NCBI GenBank assembly: GCA_017446125.1
Contig: JAFSRL010000218.1
Span: 1-26,836, forward strand
From: Lachnospiraceae bacterium
Lineage (GTDB): Bacteria; Bacillota; Clostridia; Lachnospirales; Lachnospiraceae
DNA: 26,836 bases
Direction of reading: 5' to 3'
Shown: piece by piece, positions 7,395-16,322 of the stretch
How the letters are laid out: every line of letters begins with the position of its first letter
Position numbering within the stretch: position 1 is the stretch's first letter
Made by a program: the position numbers and the translations under genes
Notes under the pieces: generated by a model
Databases searched by the model: none
Seen by the model: only the letters and a program-made list of their open reading frames with translations
What the model was told of the DNA's origin: nothing

Positions 7395-7423
7395 AATATA
7401 CCCCCTTTTCGGTGGATTGTCAA
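7395..7423 (-). promoter_or_regulatory. Strong promoter of the NlpC/P60 gene
   Basis: TTGACA (7423-7418) and TATATT (7400-7395) with a 17-nt spacer give a near-consensus sigma-A promoter. The transcription start should be near 7388, giving a leader of about 50 nt. Confidence 0.85.
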
Positions 7424-7438
7424 GCATTTTGAAACAAT

Positions 7439-7470
7439 AAAAAAAGAGCGAAAACACAAGGTTTTCGCTC
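7439..7470 (-). terminator. Rho-independent terminator of trxB
   Basis: The 10-bp stem GAGCGAAAAC/GTTTTCGCTC with a 5-nt loop (7470-7446) is followed by TTTTTTT on the minus strand, 22 nt after the trxB stop. Confidence 0.93.
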
Positions 7471-7492
7471 AAATTGACACACAATTCAGATA

Positions 7493-8428
7493 TTACGATT
7501 TGCCCGTGAAAAAGTCCGTAATCGCCGTAATCGCGTTCGCACCGTCGGCTGCGGCCGTAACAATTTGGCGAAGTCGCTTGGCGCGGGCGTCTCCGGCGGC
7601 ATAGATGCCCGGAACGCTTGTGGCACAGGACTCCGGCGCGATGATGTAGCCGCTTTCGTTGGTTTCGCAAAGGTTTTTAGCAAGCGCCGTATCCGGAACG
7701 ATGCCCACCGCCACGAAAACGGCGGCGGTTTCCAGGGTCGTTTCTTCCTTTGTCTTAACGTTTTGTAAAACGGCACGCTCCACGGCGTCTTCGCCCTCGA
7801 TGGCGGTCACGACGCTGTCCCAGACGACCTCGACGTTGGGTAAAGAGAAGAGCTCGTCCTGCAGCGCCTTCACGGCACGCAGCTCATCTCTTCTATGGAT
7901 AAGGTAGACCTTCTCGCAGAAGCGGGCTAAGAAGATCGCGTCCTCGACCGCCACGTCGCCCCCGCCGACCACGCAGGTCACGCGGTTTCTGAAAAAGGCA
8001 CCGTCACAGGTCGCGCAATAGGACACGCCGCGCCCCGAAAGCCGCTCCTCGCCTTCCAGCCCGAGCTTCGCGTGGTACGCGCCCAGGGCAAAAATGACCG
8101 TTTTGGTCTCGTAGGTCTCGTTCTCCGTTACCACGTGGAAGACGGGCGTGTGGGTGTCGTCGCCCTCCGACACGCGCGTCACCTCTGTGACATTCTCATG
8201 GCGGATTTCCGCGCCCAGCTTCGTCGCGTGCTCCTCGAACTTCATCGCCATGTCAAAGCCGTTGATGCCGGGGAGCCCTAAGTAATTGTCCACCTCGTAG
8301 GTATTGATGATCTGGCCGCCGCTGACGGGGTTCTTATCTAAAACCAGTAAGTCAAGGCCCGCTCTTTTACCGTAAACCGCGGTGCTAAGACCCGCAGGGC
8401 CCGCGCCGATGATGATTGTATCGTACAT
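7493..8428 (-). CDS. trxB: Thioredoxin reductase (NADPH)
   Basis: 311 aa, full length. It reduces thioredoxin with NADPH through FAD and a redox-active disulfide. Visible are the N-terminal FAD motif GAGPAGLS (8-15), the redox motif CATCDGAFF with C138 and C141, the NADPH-binding motif GGGDVAVEDA (about 155-164), and the C-terminal FAD motif near YAAGDARAK. The start ATG at 8428 follows AAAGGAG. The gene lies downstream of greA across a repeat-filled gap and ends in a clear terminator. No trxA is in the window. Low-molecular-weight flavin disulfide reductases (AhpF-like) are excluded by length. Confidence 0.95.
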   Translation of the reverse strand: MYDTIIIGAGPAGLSTAVYGKRAGLDLLVLDKNPVSGGQIINTYEVDNYLGLPGINGFDMAMKFEEHATKLGAEIRHENVTEVTRVSEGDDTHTPVFHVVTENETYETKTVIFALGAYHAKLGLEGEERLSGRGVSYCATCDGAFFRNRVTCVVGGGDVAVEDAIFLARFCEKVYLIHRRDELRAVKALQDELFSLPNVEVVWDSVVTAIEGEDAVERAVLQNVKTKEETTLETAAVFVAVGIVPDTALAKNLCETNESGYIIAPESCATSVPGIYAAGDARAKRLRQIVTAAADGANAITAITDFFTGKS

Positions 8429-8450
8429 TTGTATAGTCTCCTTTCCGGAT

Positions 8451-8566
8451 GAGTCAGGGGGACGGGTACAGTGAGTCAGGGGGACGGATACACTGACTCA
8501 TTCTGGTAACGGTTCATTATTGACCAACTGGTCAAATGAGTCAGTGTACCCGTCCCCCTGACTCAC
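8451..8566. repeat. Palindromic REP/MITE-like element between trxB and greA
   Basis: An arm beginning GTGAGTCAGGGGGACGG (8471-8501) and its reverse complement (8536-8566) are 31 nt each with one mismatch, around a 34-nt loop holding a small TTGACC/GGTCAA stem. A further partial copy lies directly alongside (8451-8472). The outer edge coincides with the greA stop codon, whose last base belongs to the element. As RNA it forms a very stable hairpin but has no U-tract. Related copies are at 15153, 15647 and 16228. Confidence 0.9.
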
Positions 8567-9069
8567 TAAAACGCCCTGATCACGTCTTCTTCGCTAAGAC
8601 CCGTGTCTTCGATTTCCAGTATCGTCAGGTCGTATGAATAGTCCTTGCTGACCTCGACGCTTACGCGATCGCCCCGCTTCTTTCCCATGAGCGCCCTGCC
8701 CAGGGGGGACTCCACGCTGATTAAGCCCTTCAAGGCATTGCCGCGCATGGTGGTCACAATCTTGTAGGTTTCTTCCGAACCGTCCTCCTCGATGCGCACG
8801 CGTACCGTCTTGTTCATGCCCACCTCATCTTCTGCGGAGGTGTCATCGATGATTTTCGCGGTGCGGATCATGCGCTCCAGATAACGGATCCGGCTTTCGT
8901 TCGCGTTCTTTTCCTTTTTTGCGGCATAGTACTCGAAGTTTTCGCTTAAGTCGCCCTGGGCGCGCGCAACCTTCACGTGCTCCAGGAGCTCCTTGCGCAC
9001 GACCACCTTGCGGTGCTCAATCTCCGCTTCCATATCCGCGATGTCTTTTGCAGTCAGTTCGTTGTTCAT
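8566..9069 (-). CDS. greA: Transcription elongation factor GreA
   Basis: 167 aa. GreA inserts its coiled coil into the RNA polymerase secondary channel and triggers cleavage of backtracked RNA. The N-terminal coiled coil (about 1-75) has the acidic tip GDLSENFEYYAAK, with D40 and E43 at the expected positions. The C-terminal FKBP-like domain (about 85-160) includes the family motif SPLGRALMGKKRGD. Length is normal. No good ribosome-binding site precedes the ATG: the fba terminator hairpin ends only 14 nt upstream, so expression may depend on readthrough. The stop codon TAG abuts the palindromic element. Confidence 0.95.
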   Translation of the reverse strand: MNNELTAKDIADMEAEIEHRKVVVRKELLEHVKVARAQGDLSENFEYYAAKKEKNANESRIRYLERMIRTAKIIDDTSAEDEVGMNKTVRVRIEEDGSEETYKIVTTMRGNALKGLISVESPLGRALMGKKRGDRVSVEVSKDYSYDLTILEIEDTGLSEEDVIRAF

Positions 9070-9079
9070 GTTTTCATAA

Positions 9080-9105
9080 GAAAGGCGGGGCCGTACGGCC
9101 CCGCC
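9080..9105 (-). terminator. Rho-independent terminator between fba and greA
   Basis: The perfect GC-rich palindrome GGCGGGGCCG-TA-CGGCCCCGCC (9105-9084) is followed by TTTCTTAT on the minus strand. The U-tract is short and runs into the greA start region. Confidence 0.75.
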
Positions 9106-9121
9106 GCGTTACTCCTTCAAA

Positions 9122-10057
9122 TTACGCCTTACCGTCAGAGCCCAGAACGTTGATAATCTTGTGGTGCACGATCGCCTTCACGTTTGCCCTGCCGTCGGTC
9201 AAGTACTGTCTGGGATCGAAGTGATCCGGATGAAGCGCAAGGTGCTGGCGGATGCCTGCCGTCATGCCCAGACGTAAGTCAGAGTCGATGTTGATCTTGC
9301 AGACCGCGCGCTTTGCAGCCTCTCTTAACTGATCCTCCGGAATACCGATGGCATCCTTTAAGGCGCCGCCGTTCTCGTTGATGATCTTGACGTATTCCTG
9401 CGGCACCGAAGAGGAACCGTGCAGCACGATCGGGAAGCCGGGTAAGCGCTCGACAATCTCATCCAAGATGTCTAAGCGGATCTTCGGGTTCTGACCGGGC
9501 TTAAACTTGTATGCGCCGTGGCTGGTGCCCACCGCGATTGCAAGAGAGTCGCAGCCGGTCTTGTCGACGAACTCGACGACCTGATCCGGGTCCGTGTACT
9601 GTGCCTTGTCGTCCGCGACCTTGACGTCGTCCTCGACACCGGCAAGGGTTCCCAGCTCCGCTTCCACAACGACGCCCTTGGAGTGTGCGTATTCCACGAC
9701 CTCCTTCGAGATCTTGATGTTCTCTTCAAACGGCTTGCTGGATGCGTCGATCATGACGGACGTAAAGCCCGTGTCGATGCAGTCCTTGCAGACATCAAAG
9801 TCCGCGCCGTGATCCAAGTGCAGCGCAACCGGAATGTCACTCGTTTCGATTGCCGCTTCCACGAGGTGCTTCAAGTAAGCAGACTGCGCATACTTTCTCG
9901 CGCCCGCGCTCGCCTGTAAAATCACGGGGGAACGCAGCTCGTTCGCAGCTTCGACGATGCCCTGCACGATCTCCATGTTGTTGACGTTGAACGCGCCAAT
10001 TGCATAGCCGCCGCTGTACGCCTTTTTGAACATTTCTGTTGTGGTAACTAAAGACAT
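9122..10057 (-). CDS. fba: Class II fructose-1,6-bisphosphate aldolase
   Basis: 311 aa. This zinc-dependent glycolytic aldolase interconverts fructose-1,6-bisphosphate with dihydroxyacetone phosphate and glyceraldehyde-3-phosphate. Motifs include AFNVNNMEIVQGI at the N-terminus and VALHLDHGADFD with D82 (acid/base) and H83 (zinc). VVEAELGTLAGVEDD follows, then GTSHGAYKF with a zinc His and LHGSSSVPQ with the third. Length and motifs point to the class IIB group. The start ATG at 10057 follows GGAGGGTATCCT. It sits 64 nt after the glycosidase gene and ends in a terminator. The closely related tagatose-bisphosphate aldolase is less likely, since no galactitol genes are near. Confidence 0.95.
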   Translation of the reverse strand: MSLVTTTEMFKKAYSGGYAIGAFNVNNMEIVQGIVEAANELRSPVILQASAGARKYAQSAYLKHLVEAAIETSDIPVALHLDHGADFDVCKDCIDTGFTSVMIDASSKPFEENIKISKEVVEYAHSKGVVVEAELGTLAGVEDDVKVADDKAQYTDPDQVVEFVDKTGCDSLAIAVGTSHGAYKFKPGQNPKIRLDILDEIVERLPGFPIVLHGSSSVPQEYVKIINENGGALKDAIGIPEDQLREAAKRAVCKINIDSDLRLGMTAGIRQHLALHPDHFDPRQYLTDGRANVKAIVHHKIINVLGSDGKA

Positions 10058-10106
10058 AGGATACCCTCCAATCTATGATAATGATTTATTAGCTCGCAAC
10101 AGGTTT

Positions 10107-10135
10107 ATTTTAGCGCACTTCCTAAGAAAAGTCCA
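10107..10135 (-). promoter_or_regulatory. Possible fba promoter
   Basis: TGGACT and TAAAAT (10112-10107) are 17 nt apart on the minus strand, four and five matches to consensus. They overlap the end of the preceding glycosidase gene. No terminator separates the two genes, so cotranscription is also possible. Confidence 0.35.
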
Positions 10136-12212
10136 CCGTATTCGTGGCCCAGAACTGCTCTCTGGTCACGGGTTGTAAGCGTGTGTAGCGCAAAAGAATC
10201 GCGGAAGAACCCGGCAGTGCCATCGTCAGACGTCCCCTGACAACGCGGTGCGGCACGGGGTTGATGCGATAGCCGGACGCCGTTGTGATCATCACCTGCT
10301 GCAGGTCGCAGTCCAGGGGAATCCCCAGATATTTCACGTCGATTTCCTTTGTGACCGTGTAGCCGTGGTTGTTGACCAGCACGACGCACGCCGCCTGGTT
10401 GTTGAAGCGTCCGTACGCAATGATTCCGCGCTCCGCCAAAAGCGGCATGACGGAACCGGTCTTTAATTCCGTGTACTGCTTGTGCATCCGGATGATTTCC
10501 TTGTGGAAGGAAACCAAGTCATTGTCTTCCCTTCCCCACGGGTAGGTCCTGCGGTTGTCCGGATCCGTGAAGCCCGCAAGCCCCGCTTCGTCGCCGTAGT
10601 ACACACAGGGGGCGCCGGGCCAGGTCATCTGAATCATGACCGCCTGCCTGAGCACCTCCTTGCGCACCTGCTCTTCGGCGGCAGCATGTCCCAAATCCTG
10701 CACGCGTCCGACCTTCCCGTTCGTCCTGGTCAAAAACCGCGAGTGGTCATGGTTTGAAAGCTCGTTCATCGCCGTAAGTAAGGACGGATAGCTGAAGTTG
10801 CGCGCCGCGGTGTTGAGCATTTTGTCAAAAAACAGTTGCGCGTCCCCCACGCGGTCCGCATAGTACGCGTCCGAATGCTTTTCCATGCCGGTCAAAAAGA
10901 AGCTGACCGGTTCCATGAACGCGTCGTAGTTCATGACGCTGTCCCACTCGTCGCCCATGAGCCATTCCTTCGCGTCGCCGTAATGCTCCGCTAAGATGAG
11001 CGCGTTCGGATTCGCCTCCTTCACCGCCTTGCGGAAGCGCTTCCAGAAATCATGATTGAAGGCGCGGGAGTGCCCCAAGTCCGCCGCGACGTCCAGCCGC
11101 CAGCCGTCCGCGTAAAAGGGCGCGGACACCCACTTGCAGCCGATGCCGATGATGTACTCCTGCAGCTTCTTCGACGCTTCGTAATTTAACTTGGGCAGCG
11201 TGTCAAAGCCCCACCATCCGTCGTAGGAATTGTTGTAGGGCCAGTTCTCCTCCATGAAGGAAAAGTAGTGCCGGTACGGGGAGTCCTCGCGGATATAGGC
11301 GCCCGCCTCGTATCCCTTTTTGTTTTCATAAATGCGCTCCCTGTCGAGCCACTTGTTAAAGGAGCCGCAGTGGTTGAAGACACCGTCCAGAATGACCTTC
11401 ATGCCCCTGGCATGCGCAAGCGCAATCAATTCCTTTAAGAGCTCGTCCGACGCTTCTAAGTTTTCCTCGGAGGTCACACGTTTGATAAACCGCGTCGCAA
11501 TCTGGTTCACGCGCTCGGTGCCGCTTAAGAGCTTTCCGCCGTCCTCCTTAATCATGCCGAAGTGCGGGTCGATGTGGTCGTAGTCCTGCGTATCATATTT
11601 ATGAGAGGATGGCGAGCAGAAGAGCGGGTTGAAGTAAATCACCTCGATGCCCAGCCCCTGCAGATAGTCAAGCTTTTCGATGACACCCTGCAAATCGCCG
11701 CCGTAGAATTCCCGGATGTTTGCGTGCGCGTCCGGCAGCGCGTTCCAGTCCTGCATGGCACGCGCGGGACCGGAGATGTAATAGTACTCGCCTTCGAGCA
11801 CATCATTTGTGGGGTCGCCGTTGTAAAAACGGTCCGTGAAAATCTGGTACATCACGGCGCCCTTGGCCCACGCGGGCATGCGGTAGCCGGGATAGATGGT
11901 GAAGGCGCGTTCCGGGATGATGTGGTCGCTGACGCCGAAGGCGTCGTAGTAGATGGTTTCTTCCCCGCTCTTGATTTCAAAGAAGTACGGAACGGGAATC
12001 CCGCCGATGCGGATGCGGCAGGCATAAAACGTGAAGATGCCCTCCTCCTTGTCCGGACGCATGGGGGTGCGGATGTCGTTATGGATGAGCGTTACCTCTT
12101 CGGCCATGCCCGTACCGACGCGCAGACGGAAGGTCACCTGCGTATTGGGGTCCGGCTCCACCGGCCGCAAAAAGGTCATTGTCATGTCATGAAAAATTGT
12201 TCGTCTATCCAT
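10122..12212 (-). CDS. Cytoplasmic GH13 glycoside hydrolase (neopullulanase/cyclomaltodextrinase-like)
   Basis: 696 aa without a signal peptide. An N-terminal beta domain (about 1-110) resembles the CBM34-type domain of GH13_20 enzymes. The TIM barrel (about 115-600) has all four conserved regions: DGVFNH (276-281), DGWRLDVA with nucleophile D374, ILAEH with acid/base E409, and NHDHSR with N487-H488-D489. A C-terminal beta domain follows. About 35 extra residues (roughly 220-257) separate DPHFG from the LAHARG helix. It likely degrades maltodextrins or cyclodextrins inside the cell. The start at 12212 was preferred because an intrinsic terminator immediately upstream overlaps the longer frame; the ribosome-binding site is weak. 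Exact substrate is uncertain. Confidence 0.88.
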   Translation of the reverse strand: MDRRTIFHDMTMTFLRPVEPDPNTQVTFRLRVGTGMAEEVTLIHNDIRTPMRPDKEEGIFTFYACRIRIGGIPVPYFFEIKSGEETIYYDAFGVSDHIIPERAFTIYPGYRMPAWAKGAVMYQIFTDRFYNGDPTNDVLEGEYYYISGPARAMQDWNALPDAHANIREFYGGDLQGVIEKLDYLQGLGIEVIYFNPLFCSPSSHKYDTQDYDHIDPHFGMIKEDGGKLLSGTERVNQIATRFIKRVTSEENLEASDELLKELIALAHARGMKVILDGVFNHCGSFNKWLDRERIYENKKGYEAGAYIREDSPYRHYFSFMEENWPYNNSYDGWWGFDTLPKLNYEASKKLQEYIIGIGCKWVSAPFYADGWRLDVAADLGHSRAFNHDFWKRFRKAVKEANPNALILAEHYGDAKEWLMGDEWDSVMNYDAFMEPVSFFLTGMEKHSDAYYADRVGDAQLFFDKMLNTAARNFSYPSLLTAMNELSNHDHSRFLTRTNGKVGRVQDLGHAAAEEQVRKEVLRQAVMIQMTWPGAPCVYYGDEAGLAGFTDPDNRRTYPWGREDNDLVSFHKEIIRMHKQYTELKTGSVMPLLAERGIIAYGRFNNQAACVVLVNNHGYTVTKEIDVKYLGIPLDCDLQQVMITTASGYRINPVPHRVVRGRLTMALPGSSAILLRYTRLQPVTREQFWATNTVDFS

Positions 12213-12227
12213 TATCTGTATCCAAGC

Positions 12228-12262
12228 AAAAAGACAGCGCATTGGGGGTGGCTGTCTTTTTT
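12228..12262. terminator. Bidirectional-looking intrinsic terminator upstream of the GH13 gene
   Basis: AAAAAGACAGC (12228-12238) and GCTGTCTTTTT (12251-12261) form an 11-bp stem with a 12-nt loop, giving a U-run on either strand. On the minus strand it ends 16 nt before the GH13 start codon, so it either finishes ftsH transcripts or attenuates the GH13 gene. Confidence 0.75.
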
Positions 12263-12320
12263 AGAGAAGGTATTTCTTTATGGGGTATAGCAAAACTATA
12301 ATGTATTGGGGGTTACGTCT

Positions 12321-12326
12321 ATTATA
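12321..12326 (-). promoter_or_regulatory. Possible -10 box for the GH13 gene
   Basis: A perfect TATAAT lies on the minus strand about 110 nt upstream of the start codon, in the 205-nt AT-rich gap between ftsH and the GH13 gene. No -35 match was found, so it may need an activator. The rest of the gap shows no gene. Confidence 0.3.
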
Positions 12327-12395
12327 CTATCACCCGCCACCCGCAGTGTATATCCTCAGACTATACAAAGATTTTTTGTATTTTCCCCTCGTTTT

Positions 12396-12417
12396 GGAAA
12401 ACATGCACAAGCCAAAA

Positions 12418-12431
<14 letters not shown>
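12396..12431 (-). terminator. Probable terminator overlapping the ftsH stop codon
   Basis: ATGCACCGGCC (12431-12421) pairs with GGCTTGTGCAT (12413-12403), with one mismatch and one G-U pair, then GTTTTCC. The U-run is short. Confidence 0.5.
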
Positions 12432-14331
<1,900 letters not shown>

Positions 14332-14340
14332 TTGCTGTCT

Positions 14341-14862
14341 TTAGTCCTCTACCATCGTACCGATATACGGCAGGTTGCGATACTTCTGATCGACATCCAG
14401 ACCGTATCCCAAAACAAATACATCTTCAATTTCAAATCCCGTGTACTCCACGTGAATGTCGACCACGCGGCGGGAGGGCTTGTCGAGTAAGGTTGCAAGC
14501 CTGACACTTGCAGGGCCCCTGTCGCGCAGAAGATCCATCAAATACCGCAGCGTTCTTCCGGAGTCCACGATATCCTCGACCACCAACACATCCTTGCCCT
14601 CGATCGACTCGTCCAGGTCCTTGACGATTTTCACAACGCCGGAGGACTTGGTGTCAGAGCCGTAGCTCGAGACCGCCATGAAGTCCATGCTGACCGGAAC
14701 CGTGATATGGCGCGATAGCTGTGTCATGAAAAAGATGCCGCCCTTTAAGACGCAAATCATGTGCAGGTTCTTTCCTTCGTAATCCTGACTGATTTGTGCA
14801 GCCATCTCGCGGATGCGCGCCTCGACGGTATCGGTATCGATCATTGTTTTGATGTGTGCCAT
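14341..14862 (-). CDS. hpt: Hypoxanthine-guanine phosphoribosyltransferase
   Basis: 173 aa. It salvages hypoxanthine and guanine to IMP and GMP with PRPP. The PRPP-binding loop VLVVEDIVDSGRTL (92-105), the LKGGIFF segment (39-45) and the SSYGSDTKSSG flexible loop (65-75) are all typical. The start at 14862 follows AGGAAGGAG at good spacing; a 13-residue longer frame has no such site. It lies between tilS and ftsH as in other Firmicutes, with its own promoter overlapping the end of tilS. Confidence 0.96.
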   Translation of the reverse strand: MAHIKTMIDTDTVEARIREMAAQISQDYEGKNLHMICVLKGGIFFMTQLSRHITVPVSMDFMAVSSYGSDTKSSGVVKIVKDLDESIEGKDVLVVEDIVDSGRTLRYLMDLLRDRGPASVRLATLLDKPSRRVVDIHVEYTGFEIEDVFVLGYGLDVDQKYRNLPYIGTMVED

Positions 14863-14912
14863 AAGAACTCCTTCCTGCGGTCTTCGTTTCCTTCGAAACA
14901 CATTGTCCTAAT

Positions 14913-14940
14913 AGTATAACACATCTTTATGAGATGTCAC
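14913..14940 (-). promoter_or_regulatory. Promoter of hpt-ftsH
   Basis: GTGACA (14940-14935) and TATACT (14918-14913) have a 16-nt spacer, and the -10 is extended (TGTTATACT). A short inverted repeat, ACATCT/AGATGT, lies in the spacer. The -35 overlaps the tilS stop codon. Confidence 0.65.
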
Positions 14941-16121
14941 CTGTCACCTTCGGTGCTGTCAGGCAGAAAGGTGAGTGTGTCGTGGTCGCGCACGACCTTC
15001 ACGCCTGAAGGTAAGTCCAGTGACTTCACCCCGTGGTTGTTGCGGCAAAGGTGGAGGATGGCGTCGATGTGTTTTCTTGTGATATCCTTTCGGTGCGGTG
15101 TCACGCCCGCCAACGCCTGCCGGATGGTTTCCTCCTGCAGGATGCGTGCGGAGTGAGTCAGGGGGACGGGTACACTGACTCGTTTTGGTTCAGACTGTAC
15201 CGGCTGCTCACCACGCGGTGAAAAATGAGTCAGTGTACCCGTCCCCGCTGACTCACGGCCCGGGTTGTGGCGGGCTGACTCACACGCCATCGCAGCAATC
15301 AACGCGTCCGCCTCCGCGAAGGTCTCTGCGGCCTGCGCGAGGTGCTGCACGGCGCGGGCGTTGATTTCGCGCGCGGCGACGGGCAGGATGTGGTGGCGGA
15401 TGCGGTTGCGCGTGTAGTCGTCATCTTCGTTGGTCGCGTCCTCGCGCCAGGCGATGTGCTCCGCGCGCAGGTAGTCCTCGATTTCTTCTCTCGTGGTGTT
15501 CAACAGCGGGCGGATGATGTCGCCGTTCACCGGCAGCATCCCCGCTGCCCCCGTTAGGCCGCTGCCGCGGAATAAATTCAAAAGCACCGTCTCCGCCTGG
15601 TCGGTGGCGGTGTGGGCGGTGGCGATCCTGCTCGCTACGCTCGCAGGTGAGTCAGGGGGACGGGTACACTGACTCATTTTCACGAAAGAGTCCGGCTGCT
15701 CACCATGTTGTGGAAAATGAGTCAGTGTACCCGTCCCCGCTGACTCACGGCTCGGGTTATGGCGGGCTGACTCACCTCGCAGCGCTGCGTAGCGCACCTC
15801 GCGTCCCGCTTCCTCGAGGCTCATCGCGTGCTCTTTGGCGTACGCCGCGACATCGATGCGGTGCAGGGTGAAAGGCACGTTCAGGGAATCGCAAAGCGCG
15901 CGGACAAACGCCGCGTCCTTTGCAGCTTCCTCGCCGCGCAGCATGTGGTCGACGTGCACGGCGTGTAACGTAATCTTCAACACGCGCTGCAGGCGGTGCA
16001 GCACCGTAAGCAGGCACACGGAGTCCGCGCCGCCGCTGACGGCGACGGTCACAGCCATGCCCGCTGTGAGCATGTTTTTTTCGCGGATGTATGAGAGGAT
16101 GGTGTTCTCAAACTTGTTCAT
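14937..16121 (-). CDS. tilS: tRNA(Ile)-lysidine synthase, with two in-frame repeat insertions
   Basis: 394 aa. TilS converts the wobble cytidine of tRNA-Ile(CAU) to lysidine, an essential step for AUA decoding. The PP-loop is intact (SGGADS 29-34), as are HVDHMLRGEEAAKDAAFV (56-73), the DQAETVLL motif (174-181), RGSGLTGAAGM and RPLLNTTREEI. Two stretches fit no TilS: about 116-163 (ESARHNPSRESAGTGTLTHF onward) and about 281-326 (ESARHNPGRESAGTGTLTHF onward). They are translations of palindromic elements, and without them the protein is about 300 aa, a short TilS lacking the last C-terminal domain. The start at 16121 gives the normal N-terminus; a longer frame would enter repeats. The ribosome-binding site is weak and cotranscription with divIC is likely. 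No frameshift is present, so it is probably functional. Confidence 0.9.
   Translation of the reverse strand: MNKFENTILSYIREKNMLTAGMAVTVAVSGGADSVCLLTVLHRLQRVLKITLHAVHVDHMLRGEEAAKDAAFVRALCDSLNVPFTLHRIDVAAYAKEHAMSLEEAGREVRYAALRGESARHNPSRESAGTGTLTHFPQHGEQPDSFVKMSQCTRPPDSPASVASRIATAHTATDQAETVLLNLFRGSGLTGAAGMLPVNGDIIRPLLNTTREEIEDYLRAEHIAWREDATNEDDDYTRNRIRHHILPVAAREINARAVQHLAQAAETFAEADALIAAMACESARHNPGRESAGTGTLTHFSPRGEQPVQSEPKRVSVPVPLTHSARILQEETIRQALAGVTPHRKDITRKHIDAILHLCRNNHGVKSLDLPSGVKVVRDHDTLTFLPDSTEGDR
15153..15283. repeat. Palindromic element inside tilS (3' copy)
   Basis: The left arm starts GTGAGTCAGGGGGACGGG (15153-15182). The right arm (15225-15256) is its near-exact reverse complement with one added G. 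A GC-rich tail ending again in CTGACTCAC follows (to 15283). On the coding strand it is read through as about 45 residues (281-326 of TilS). Confidence 0.9.
15628..15775. repeat. Palindromic element inside tilS (5' copy) with flanking hairpin
   Basis: Arms 15647-15677 and 15717-15748 are inverted copies, followed by the same tail as the other tilS copy (to 15775). Next to it at 15628-15646 is CTGCTCGCTACGCTCGCAG, a separate small near-palindrome also absent from normal tilS. The whole block is translated (residues about 116-163). Its loop differs in length from the other copy, so the right arm is read in a different frame yet stays open. Confidence 0.9.
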
Positions 16122-16152
16122 GGAGTATATCTTACCATAAACAGATGACAAA

Positions 16153-16308
16153 GGTGTGTGTAGTGATGACACCTCATCCGTCAGCTTCGCTGACACCTTC
16201 CCCTCAAGGGGAAGGTATGATTGTAGAATGAGTCAGTGTACCCGTCCCCCTGACTCACAACACTACACACACCTCCGTCACCTGTGTAATCCCGTCCCCC
16301 TGACTCAC
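16153..16308. repeat. Composite repeat region upstream of tilS
   Basis: An outer inverted repeat GGTGTGTGTAGTG/CACTACACACACC (16153-16165 and 16261-16273) encloses a two-hairpin repeat at 16169-16216 (GTCAGC-TTC-GCTGAC, then ACCTTCCCCT-CA-AGGGGAAGGT) and one arm of the GTGAGTCAG element (16228-16258). A second partial arm lies outside at 16291-16308. It fills most of the 200-nt divIC-tilS gap; no gene is seen there. Confidence 0.85.
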
Positions 16309-16322
16309 GAAAAAGCGACGCC

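Noticed and set aside
7337..7395. c-di-AMP (ydaO-type) riboswitch before the NlpC/P60 gene
   Set aside because: Such riboswitches often precede these genes, but the leader is only about 50 nt, too short for the fold.
7337..7459. 41-residue N-terminal extension of the NlpC/P60 protein
   Set aside because: It would lie across and upstream of the promoter at 7395-7423 and would bury the signal peptide; the TTG start with AAAGGA fits better.
11562..12290. Plus-strand open frame (242 codons) opposite the GH13 gene
   Set aside because: Antisense shadow of a gene with all catalytic motifs; no ribosome-binding site or domain of its own.
14937..16121. tilS as a pseudogene because of repeat insertions
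   Set aside because: The frame is open from start to stop, both insertions keep frame, and the PP-loop and DQAETVLL motifs are intact.
15153..16308. CRISPR array
   Set aside because: The repeats are inverted, irregularly spaced and partly inside a gene, without uniform spacers.
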